From NCBI GenBank assembly GCA_016708305.1, contig JADJGB010000008.1, positions 1,488,001 to 1,552,000 on the forward strand: a stretch of DNA of 64,000 nt. The letters run 5' to 3'. The translations under genes and the position numbers were made by a program. The notes under the pieces are model-generated. The model did not search any database. It was not told the DNA's origin and worked only from the letters and a program-made list of their open reading frames with translations. Origin of the DNA: Sphingobacteriales bacterium. Lineage in GTDB: Bacteria > Bacteroidota > Bacteroidia > Chitinophagales > Chitinophagaceae. Below are positions 57,326-64,000 of this stretch, piece by piece (within the stretch, counting starts at the first letter, position 1; every line of letters starts with the position of its first letter).

Positions 57326-58455
57326 TTATTTATTTACAAATTCTAAAACACTGTCGGATATGTATTTCAGTTGCTCCTCATCCAGTTCGGTATGGATGGG
57401 TAGCGAAATCACTCTCTTGTTGAGCCAGTCCGTTATTTCCAAATCCAATGATCCTGTCTGATATATCTCAAACATCTTCTGCTTGTGTGCCGGCAGCGGA
57501 TAATAAATCATTGAAGGAATTTTTTTATCGGCAAGATGTTGTTGCAATGCATCGCGGTTCACATCATGCAATATAAGGGTATATTGATGAAATACGTGGG
57601 TGGAGTTCGATGCTCTGAAGGGTATGGTCATTGTCGGATGGTTGGCAAAAGCCTGGTCGTAATAATCGGCTGCCTGTTGGCGCGCCCGGCAATACGCATC
57701 TAAATGCCTGAGTTTAATATCTAAGATGGCTGCCTGAATGCTATCGAGCCGACTGTTGCAGCCTACCATATCATGATAGTATCTTGTCTTTTGACCATGA
57801 TTGGCGATCATTCTCAGTTTTTCGGCCAATTCGTCAACGTTGGTACACATAGCGCCGCCATCGCCAAAAGCCCCAAGGTTTTTACTGGGATAAAAAGAAG
57901 TGCATCCTACATGACCTATTGTACCTGTTTTTTTAACGGTTCCGTCGGAGAAAGTAAAATCGCATCCAATTGCTTGTGCATTGTCTTCCACCACAAATAA
58001 ATGATGTTTTTCTGCAATCTTCATAATGGCTTCCATATTAGCTGCTTGTCCGTACAGGTGTACCGGCACGATTGCCTTAGTCTTGGGTGTTATGGCTTTC
58101 TCAATGGCTGCGGGGTCAATGTTGAAAGTTTGTTTATCTACTTCCACAAAAACGGGGGTCAGCCTGAGCAATGCCACCACTTCGTTATTGGCAAGATAGG
58201 TAAATGACGGGGTGATGACTTCATCTCCGGGTTGCAACCCGAGCGCCATTAAGGCTATTTAAGCGCATCGGTGCCGTTGCCGCAAGGTATCACGTGTTTC
58301 ACATTCAGGTATTGGGCTAGATTTGAGGCAAATTCGCCAACAGTTTTTCCATTGATGAAAGCAGAACTTTCCATCACGTCAATAACTGCTTTGTCAACCT
58401 CTTCTTTTATTTTGTGATACTGCGTATGAGTATCCACCATCTGTATCGGACGCAT
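57326..58455 (-). CDS. DegT/DnrJ/EryC1/StrS sugar aminotransferase; one frameshift
   Basis: PLP-dependent aminotransferase acting on nucleotide keto-sugars. N-terminal IQMVDTHTQYHKIKEEVDKA and HVIPCGNGTDALK (phosphate-binding GTDAL), then PGDEVITPSFTYLANNEVVA, PVHLYGQAANMEAI, VVEDNAQAIG, and the PLP-lysine in SFYPSKNLGAFGDGGAMCTN. C-terminal VFHQYTLIL and YYPLPAHKQKMFE are also typical. One missing A at 58258-58260 separates residues 1-66 from the rest; repair gives TDALKIALMALGLQPGDEV. Repaired ~376 residues. With rmlC and rmlD it suggests synthesis of surface glycan sugars (for example a QdtB/FdtB- or WecE-like step). Confidence 0.92.
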
Positions 58456-58794
58456 AAGATTTATTTAGGTATTATTTAAGTGAGCAAAATTAATAAATTA
58501 AGGTTACTTTGAAGAGGGCAATTTTTTCAATAAATCAAACTAAAGAAATTAATACGCATTAAAAATATGGAGATATTTATGTTCTAATTTATTCCAATCA
58601 ACTTTAGTATTATTTGCAAAATTACAAGAGCATAAACCGCACAAGATAGTGACTCATCATATTTATATTGTTTTTAGCAGGGTGTTTCACTCTCTTATAA
58701 GTTTTTAGGGTGCAAAATACCTGCGTAACATATTATGAAAATTTAGGGTAGAAAAAACTTTAGATTCTCCCTGACGACTTTTTTAAAACTCCGA
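58456..58794. other. Intergenic region, nothing recognised
   Basis: Roughly 340 AT-rich bases between the nucleotidyltransferase terminator and the aminotransferase start. It must hold the aminotransferase/rml promoter on the minus strand, but I find no exact TAnnTTTG element. Confidence 0.35.
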
Positions 58795-58845
58795 TAATAA
58801 AAAAGTCTGTCATTCTTTCTGATATTAAAGAGTGACAGACTTTTT
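58795..58845 (-). terminator. Intrinsic terminator after the nucleotidyltransferase gene
   Basis: 12-base perfect stem AAAAGTCTGTCA (58801-58812) / TGACAGACTTTT (58833-58844) with a T run on the minus strand, 10 bases after the stop at 58855. Confidence 0.9.
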
Positions 58846-58854
58846 AAGAAAATG

Positions 58855-59751
58855 TTATCCCCACAAATTGGTAGAATATTCGCCTGCGGCAATCAGGTCA
58901 TCCAATTGTTTTTTAACAGCAGGAGCATCTTCCTTGTATGTAACCCCAAACCACTGAGCAGTGGTAGGCAAAACTTTTACAACGCCGCCTTCTCTTATGA
59001 AATTATCAACCACAGCCGGTATCAGAAACTCGGCTTTGGGTACGGTAAGATTTTCACTGATGAAAGACTTGAAATCTTTTTTATAATGTGCAAATACGGA
59101 AGGGTGGAAGCACCAGAAATTCATGGATACCACATCAGTTCTTTTAAGTTCTTTTGGTTCAAGGCCGTCTTCCACAATCACTTTATCATCCTTCATGCCG
59201 ATACCAATTCTCTCCACAACACCTGCCAGATCGCCGTTTTCGTTTAGAGTGCATAACCCGCGATTCACCGTTCCATGCTCGGATAGGGTTTTCATCAGGT
59301 CATAGCCTACCACGGCATAAGTTTTTTCATCGCAAACTGTTGTCAAAAAATCAGCAGCCCTCTTAAAAGCGTCAAAACCATAAAAATCATCAGCATTAAT
59401 CACCGCAAATGGTTCGTTTACATTGGTGCCTGAGCATAATACAGCATGTCCGGTTCCCCAGGGTTTGGTGCGCTCGGCAGGCACCGGCACTCCATCCATG
59501 TGCATATCATGTTCCTGAAACTCAAACTCGTAGTTCACTTTTCCATCCAATTTTGATGCAAAAAGATTTCTGAAATTTTCTTCAAATTGTTTCCTGATTA
59601 GAAAAACGATTTTTCCAAAACCTGCTTTTACTGCATCAGAGATGGAATAATCCATAATGGTTTCTCCCGAAGGGCCAAAACCTTCTACCTGTTTCATACT
59701 GCCATAACGAGAAGCCATACCGGCTGCCAGAATTACTAATGTGGGTTTCAT
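58855..59751 (-). CDS. Sugar-phosphate nucleotidyltransferase-like protein
   Basis: 298 residues. GT-A-like nucleotidyltransferase fold: LVILAAGMASRYGSMKQVEG at the N-terminus (G-x-G-xR pattern, here AAGMASRYGSMKQ), KPWGTGHAVLCSG, and the metal-binding AVINADDFYGFDAF. The family is annotated as nucleotidyltransferase of unknown sugar in Bacteroidota; the sequence is not RmlA or GalU in its signature loop. Presumably makes an NDP-sugar. Separated by a terminator from the rml-like genes, so not their operon. Confidence 0.8.
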   Translation of the reverse strand: MKPTLVILAAGMASRYGSMKQVEGFGPSGETIMDYSISDAVKAGFGKIVFLIRKQFEENFRNLFASKLDGKVNYEFEFQEHDMHMDGVPVPAERTKPWGTGHAVLCSGTNVNEPFAVINADDFYGFDAFKRAADFLTTVCDEKTYAVVGYDLMKTLSEHGTVNRGLCTLNENGDLAGVVERIGIGMKDDKVIVEDGLEPKELKRTDVVSMNFWCFHPSVFAHYKKDFKSFISENLTVPKAEFLIPAVVDNFIREGGVVKVLPTTAQWFGVTYKEDAPAVKKQLDDLIAAGEYSTNLWG

Positions 59752-59832
59752 GCAATTGTTTTTTTATTTAGAAATAAATGATGAAATTTGAACTGTCAAA
59801 ATTAAATTAAAAAACCCAACTTACAGTGAATT

Positions 59833-60708
59833 GTGCAAACGGTTGATGAAAAATTAATTACCACAGATTTTATTCCGTTTTTAAGCCGGAAGAGAGTAAG
59901 GGTTTCTGTATTGCGTACTGATAAAATTCATCCGGTAATCAGCGGAAATAAATGGTTTAAGCTCAAATATTACCTTGAAGATGCTAAAATCCAAAATAAA
60001 AAAAGAATTATAACCTTTGGAGGCGCTTATTCCAACCATATTGTGGCTACTGCGGCAGCCTGCAATATGAATGGATTTGAAAGTGTGGGAATAATAAGAG
60101 GCGAAGAACCCCGAAATTATTCTCATACGCTCAATGATGCAATGGCTTATGGCATGGAATTGGTTTTTTTGTCGAGGCAAGACTATCAAAATAAGATTAT
60201 TCCAAAGGATTTGATGGCTGTGGATAATTACGTTATAGCTGAGGGAGGTTATGGAGCCTTAGGTGCAGCAGGTGCAGCTACTGTTAATTATGACAGAACT
60301 GGTTATGATTTTGTAATGGCGGCGGTGGGTACCGGAACATGGATGGCCGGTTTGATTAATGGAAAGAATCCGGAGTCTGAAGTGATTGGTATTAGTGTGT
60401 TGAAAAATAATTATGAACTGGAAAAACAGGTTGCAGATTTGCTTATAAATGAAGAAAAAGTAAATATTGTTCATGATTTTCACTTTGGCGGCTATGCAAA
60501 ATATACCGATGAATTTATCGGTTTTATGAATGATTTTTATAATGAAACAGAAATTCCTACTGATTTTGTTTATACCGGTAAATTATTTTATGGAGTAAAA
60601 ACGCTTATAGAAAAAAACTATTTCAAGCCAGACAGTCGGATACTTATTATTCACTGTGGCGGATTGCAGGGAAATTTATCATTGACTGAAAGTACCTTAA
60701 TGTTTTAG
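59833..60708 (+). CDS. ACC deaminase / D-cysteine desulfhydrase-like PLP enzyme
   Basis: 291 residues from a GTG start; no ATG fits near the N-terminus. Tryptophan-synthase-beta-fold PLP enzyme: VLRTDKIHPVISGNKWFKLK carries the PLP-lysine in GNKxxKL, FGGAYSNHIVATAAACNMNG is the substrate/PLP loop, and VGTGTWMAGLI is the phosphate-binding Gly loop. The final LIIHCGGLQGN block is usual for the 1-aminocyclopropane-1-carboxylate deaminase/D-cysteine desulfhydrase group. Members lacking ACC-specific residues generally act as D-cysteine desulfhydrases; this cannot be settled here. Divergent from the nucleotidyltransferase. Confidence 0.85.
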   Translation: MQTVDEKLITTDFIPFLSRKRVRVSVLRTDKIHPVISGNKWFKLKYYLEDAKIQNKKRIITFGGAYSNHIVATAAACNMNGFESVGIIRGEEPRNYSHTLNDAMAYGMELVFLSRQDYQNKIIPKDLMAVDNYVIAEGGYGALGAAGAATVNYDRTGYDFVMAAVGTGTWMAGLINGKNPESEVIGISVLKNNYELEKQVADLLINEEKVNIVHDFHFGGYAKYTDEFIGFMNDFYNETEIPTDFVYTGKLFYGVKTLIEKNYFKPDSRILIIHCGGLQGNLSLTESTLMF

Positions 60709-60744
60709 AAATTTTACGGACTTTGACGCTTATCTTTGTGTGTT

Positions 60745-61407
60745 ATGCAGATAAAAAGAAGTTTAATATTTTTTGTTACTATATTTTTTGCCAATTTTTT
60801 GATTGCTCAGGAGCAATTGCCTGATTTTTCGGTATATAAAGTTAGCGGAAGGGTAGTGGTTTCGTGGACCCATAATTATCCGGTGGTAAAACAAATCAGT
60901 ATTCAAAGGTCGCACGACAGCAAAAATTTTTTCAAGACCATCGCCACTATGCCCGATCCATCCTTACAGGAAAACGGTTTTGCCGACAGGCAGGTGCCTT
61001 ATGACAGTATGTATTATCGTATTTACATTCTTTTGGATCAAGGTCATTATATTGTTACGAAGGCAAAAAAGCCGGTAGCTGATACTTCAGGAGCTGCTGA
61101 TGCTTATGAAGAAAAACTTCCTGAAACAAATAATAAAGCAGTTTTGCCTTCTGGTTTCATGCCATCCCAATATGTTTTTACGGCTATAGACAATTATGTA
61201 AAAGTAGAATTGCCAAATGACCAAAGAAAATATGGTATAAAATTCTATAGTGAAAACTATCAGCCTCTTTTTGAATTAGATAATATTAAAGAAAGAAAAT
61301 TCAAATTGGACCGAACTTATTTTTTCACTTCAGGGTATATCAATTTCGAATTATATGCTGATGGCAAATTAATTGAGAAACATAAATTTTATTTACCCAA
61401 AAGCTGA
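60745..61407 (+). CDS. Secreted protein of unknown function
   Basis: About 220 residues from ATG 60745 with a signal peptide ending LIAQEQ. The mature part begins like a fibronectin-III/Ig strand pattern (GRVVVSWTHNYPVVKQISIQ, RSHDSKNFFKTIATMPDPS, MYYRIYILLDQGHYIV), followed by an Ala/Glu-rich linker and a second beta-rich segment (IDNYVKVELPNDQRKYGIKF). Such proteins occur throughout Bacteroidota with a W-x-x-x-x-E/Q-x-x-I-x-RS arrangement. No enzyme motif. The TATCTTTG just before the ATG resembles a -7 box but would leave almost no leader. Confidence 0.65.
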   Translation: MQIKRSLIFFVTIFFANFLIAQEQLPDFSVYKVSGRVVVSWTHNYPVVKQISIQRSHDSKNFFKTIATMPDPSLQENGFADRQVPYDSMYYRIYILLDQGHYIVTKAKKPVADTSGAADAYEEKLPETNNKAVLPSGFMPSQYVFTAIDNYVKVELPNDQRKYGIKFYSENYQPLFELDNIKERKFKLDRTYFFTSGYINFELYADGKLIEKHKFYLPKS

Positions 61408-61413
61408 CGGGTA

Positions 61414-62136
61414 TTAGGTTAATTGAATTGAAAAGACCTTCTCAAAATTCCTTTTGAGTTTTCCTTTCACTTCGTTTACGTCTATCTCTTTTCCTAATTC
61501 TTTTTGTAGTGAGGTAACTTGTTTTCCCTGAATGCCGCAAGGGACTATAAGATTAAAATAATTCAGGTCGGTATTTACATTTAATGCAAAGCCGTGCATA
61601 GTAACCCAACGACTGGTGCGTACACCGATGGCACATATTTTTCTTTCGTACCCTTTACACTGCGGATCAAGCCACACGCCGGTTTCGCCCTGCGAGCGTT
61701 CTCCCTTCAGGCCATATTCTGCCAATGTAAGAATAATCACTTCTTCAATGTTTCGCAGATATTTACCAATATCGGTATAAAATTTTTCAAGATCAAAAAT
61801 AGGGTAACCAACAATTTGCCCCGACCCGTGGTAAGTAATATCGCCGCCACGGTTGATATGAAAAAACTCAATTCCTTTTTCAGCCAGATTATCTTTATTA
61901 ACTAAAATGTTGTTGAAATTGCCGCTCTTACCCAAAGTAAAAACGTGAGGATGCTCTACAAACAAAAGATAATGTTGGGTTTGAACAGATATATTTTTAT
62001 CCAACCCCTTGTCAGTAGCTTCTCTCAAAATAGTTTTAATTGAAAGATTTTCCTGCAATAGCCTTTCCTGATATTCCCATGCTTGCTTATATTGCATGAT
62101 GCCTAAATCATGAAACTGTACCAATTGATTATCCAT
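61414..62136 (-). CDS. lipB: Octanoyltransferase LipB
   Basis: 240 residues from ATG 62136 (four further codons are open upstream). Transfers octanoyl from ACP to lipoyl domains, first step of lipoate synthesis. All family marks are seen: HPHVFTLGKSGNFNN, NRGGDITYHGSGQIVGYPIF, GVWLDPQCKGYERKICAIGV with catalytic Lys in the RKICAIG block, MHGFALNVNTDLNYF and catalytic Cys in LIVPCGIQGKQVTSL. Intact; convergent with the secreted-protein gene. Confidence 0.96.
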   Translation of the reverse strand: MDNQLVQFHDLGIMQYKQAWEYQERLLQENLSIKTILREATDKGLDKNISVQTQHYLLFVEHPHVFTLGKSGNFNNILVNKDNLAEKGIEFFHINRGGDITYHGSGQIVGYPIFDLEKFYTDIGKYLRNIEEVIILTLAEYGLKGERSQGETGVWLDPQCKGYERKICAIGVRTSRWVTMHGFALNVNTDLNYFNLIVPCGIQGKQVTSLQKELGKEIDVNEVKGKLKRNFEKVFSIQLT

Positions 62137-62261
62137 ACGCAATGGCAAATGTAGAGAAATGAATTAAGATTTGCGGATTGAAAAATAGTAATGCAAGATT
62201 GAAGCGGTACAATGCATCCCTGATAATTCAAAAATTTATTTCAATTCCGGCAATTGAAATA

Positions 62262-63446
62262 TTACTTTATAAAAAAATCTTCTACCTTATTTCCTGTGGA
62301 ATCAACAATGGTGAAAGAAGCTTCTTTAGCGGAAATTTTTGCCTTCAAAAGATTATTGTTGGAGTTGACAATTATTGGGAATTTAACCTTAGCCGTAGGT
62401 TGAACAATCCGATGTCTGTGCTCGTGTGCGCTGATCATCAGTTGTATGCCGGCGTCATTGAGTATCGGAGCAAAATTATTTACAATTTCTTCATTTCCAT
62501 GCCATCCGTTTACTGCAGGAATATGGCAGATTGCAATCTTAAATTTTGCTTTCTTAAAGTCATCTGTCTTTACTACCCCCTTTAACCAATGTGCCTGCTC
62601 GCTTCGATAGAAATCCATATCAGTAATGCCCCTGTATTCCATATCAGAATCAGGTTTGTCTTCGCCGCAATCCAACACAACGAAAATAGCATTTCCTCTG
62701 GTAAAAGTATAATACAATTGACCACTTGCAGAAGGAAAATAATTTGAAAAATTGGCTGCGTAAGGGCCACGGGTTTCGTGATTGCCCCGTGCATAGTACA
62801 TGGGTATTTCTTTTGCAAAAACAGAAACGGCAGTGTCCATGAAGCCGCTGAAAATCTGATCTTCATTGTGCGAAAAGCTCACCATATCGCCATTGAATAC
62901 CACAAAATCGGTTTTAGCAAAATCTATTTGCGACAATTGTTTTTTAAAAAAATCACTTTTTTCGTGTATGTCATTCAGCACCGCAAACTCAAAATCTCCC
63001 GGTCTGCCACCGGTAATAAAACTGAGTGCCTGTTGTTTGTAAACCACAGTGGCTGCTATTTTACCATATTCAACATTAGTACCCTTATGGCTGAGTACTT
63101 CCTGGCTATAAATTCGATATCTGTATCGGGTATTGGGCTTCAGGTTCTTAACATTTACCTTATGGACGGTACTCACATTTTTCAGTCCATTTGAAGCGTT
63201 AAAATATTTTGGTCTTTCTTTTTGATAAAAATGGCTTTTATCGTCCGGCGCCAATTCTACCCAGGCTGTTGCCGGTTTATTGGTTGTCCATACAATTGTT
63301 ACACTATTATCCGTCATTGCCTGAAGATAAGGCCCATGAGTAATACGGATACTTTCCTGTGCCTGAATATTGTTAATGCTAATAAGACCAAAGAAAAAAA
63401 CCAAAAAAATATTGAATCCTATTTTTGTTGTGCGTAATAAATTCAT
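62262..63446 (-). CDS. Secreted metallophosphoesterase with fibronectin-III-like domain (purple acid phosphatase-like)
   Basis: 394 residues, intact. Signal peptide ending NIQAQ, then an N-terminal Fn3-like domain (ITHGPYLQAMTDNSVTIVWT, NLKPNTRYRYRIYSQEVLSH) and a calcineurin-like domain with metal sites: FAVLNDIHEKSDF (DxH), DFVVFNGDMVSFS (GDxV), MYYARGNHETRG (GNHE), FKIAICHIPA and ISAHEHRHRIV (HxH). Purple acid phosphatases have this two-domain plan; phosphomonoesterase or phosphodiesterase activity likely, in the periplasm. Nine bases after the upstream GH5-like gene on the same strand, so a shared transcript is likely. Confidence 0.88.
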   Translation of the reverse strand: MNLLRTTKIGFNIFLVFFFGLISINNIQAQESIRITHGPYLQAMTDNSVTIVWTTNKPATAWVELAPDDKSHFYQKERPKYFNASNGLKNVSTVHKVNVKNLKPNTRYRYRIYSQEVLSHKGTNVEYGKIAATVVYKQQALSFITGGRPGDFEFAVLNDIHEKSDFFKKQLSQIDFAKTDFVVFNGDMVSFSHNEDQIFSGFMDTAVSVFAKEIPMYYARGNHETRGPYAANFSNYFPSASGQLYYTFTRGNAIFVVLDCGEDKPDSDMEYRGITDMDFYRSEQAHWLKGVVKTDDFKKAKFKIAICHIPAVNGWHGNEEIVNNFAPILNDAGIQLMISAHEHRHRIVQPTAKVKFPIIVNSNNNLLKAKISAKEASFTIVDSTGNKVEDFFIK

Positions 63447-63456
63447 GATTTTTAGT

Positions 63457-64000
63457 TTACCAGTTAATATGAATTGTTTGAGATTTTAATTTTTTATCCG
63501 GGGAAATTTCCAGAATACTTCCTTTACCACCGTTTAATAAATTCTGCTTATATTTTGCAATGTTGTTTATTGTAACCATTTTTATTGTTGGTATAAAGAT
63601 GATATTGTTTCCCCGTGTTCTTTTATCATTTTCCAATTTTATATTTAAGAAATTGTTACCTGCCTTTTGCTCAATGATTTTTCCGGTAGCAGCCTGCATG
63701 TATGGGCGCAGCAGTACTTTTTTAAAATATTCCTGATGCTCCAGGCCCGAAAAGTAATCCCAATAAAAGTCTCCAAACAGTAATGAATCAATGCCGTTAG
63801 CCATAAACTTGGCTGCATCTACCACTTCTTTTTCTCCTCCATAAAAAGCCCCCCATTCGCCAATAGGCAAGGGCAGGTTAAGTTTTGATTTAGAGTTTTG
63901 AAGCTGACCGAACATAAACATAAGCCGCTCCGAATCAGCCTTGCCCGCATCCTTGGTGTCGAGAACGATATCGTAAAAATGCGGCATATAAGCCTGTTGA
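63457..64000 (-). CDS. GH5-like glycoside hydrolase, C-terminal part (runs off right edge)
   Basis: The frame is open to the window edge (…QQAYMPHFYDIVLDTKDAG), so only the last ~180 residues are present. LPLPIGEWGAFYGGEKEVVD carries a Glu in GEWG, the strand-7 nucleophile of GH5 (endoglycoceramidase/cellulase-type), followed by SLLFGDFYWDYFSGLEHQEY (strand-8 Trp region) and a C-terminal beta segment that reads GKIIEQKAGNNFLNIKLEND. Substrate not identifiable from this part. Co-directional and nine bases from the metallophosphoesterase. Confidence 0.7.
   Translation of the reverse strand, partial: QQAYMPHFYDIVLDTKDAGKADSERLMFMFGQLQNSKSKLNLPLPIGEWGAFYGGEKEVVDAAKFMANGIDSLLFGDFYWDYFSGLEHQEYFKKVLLRPYMQAATGKIIEQKAGNNFLNIKLENDKRTRGNNIIFIPTIKMVTINNIAKYKQNLLNGGKGSILEISPDKKLKSQTIHINW

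Noticed and set aside
60731..60738. TATCTTTG as a promoter -7 box for the secreted protein at 60745
   Set aside because: It would place the transcription start at or after the ATG; probably a chance match.
1..64000. CRISPR array, integron, phage or conjugative element
   Set aside because: No regularly spaced direct repeats, integrase, capsid, terminase, relaxase or T4SS genes were seen.

Overview
The window is AT-rich bacterial DNA that I assign to the phylum Bacteroidota, probably the Chitinophagaceae or a close relative. The evidence is a fused CcoN-CcoO cbb3 oxidase subunit, a monohaem CcoP, a three-piece PntA1/PntA2/PntB transhydrogenase, many short lipoproteins and LVIVD-repeat proteins, an RpoB of 1267 residues, weak Shine-Dalgarno signals, and promoters of the TTTG-N20-TAnnTTTG kind (seen perfectly in front of the tRNA-Pro gene). 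Placement below phylum level is inference. There is no CRISPR array, rRNA operon, prophage or plasmid hallmark.

Layout. 1-12.1 kb: tail of an LTA-synthase-type sulfatase; alpha-glucan phosphorylase (glgP); a leftward set of secreted proteins (two LVIVD lipoproteins, two paralogous barrel-like proteins, a Cys-rich lipoprotein); a 51-residue membrane protein; 4-alpha-glucanotransferase (malQ); GNAT; an atypical SDR; an M1 aminopeptidase. GlgP and MalQ together would handle storage glucan and maltodextrin. 12.2-12.5 kb: IS4-type transposase remnant. 12.8-19.1 kb: rightward cbb3 oxidase operon ccoS-ccoNO-ccoQ-ccoP-ccoG-ccoH-safE, with no ccoI at its head. 19.1-32.4 kb: glutaryl-CoA dehydrogenase-like gene, clan GH-A glycosidase, M3 oligopeptidase, DUF4251 lipoprotein, a candidate papain-fold protein coupled to a lipoprotein, a class I amidotransferase, an RsmF-type rRNA methylase, GH16, and a second LVIVD/barrel locus. 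32.5-37.1 kb: pntA1-pntA2-pntB, tRNA-Pro, tsaD. 37.4-45.6 kb: accessory stretch with an FtsX-type permease, a possible kinase-fold protein, a GH29 fucosidase with an internal deletion, an esterase, a PIN toxin with a tiny partner ORF, degenerate DNA and an SRAP protein. 45.7-54.4 kb: dciA-like gene, rpoC and rpoB. 54.4-64 kb: triple-HhH protein, dTDP-sugar genes (rmlD, rmlC, a sugar aminotransferase), a nucleotidyltransferase, an ACC-deaminase-like PLP enzyme, lipB, a metallophosphoesterase and a partial GH5-like enzyme.

A dominant property of this sequence is that about 20 genes are interrupted by single-base frameshifts, mostly at short homopolymers, including one in rpoC that would remove its last ~90 residues. 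In each case a one-base change restores a full-length, family-typical protein. I therefore read nearly all of them as consensus errors and give each gene its full repaired span. True lesions seem limited to the IS4 remnant, the degenerate DNA at 42.7-44.8 kb and possibly the GH29 deletion.
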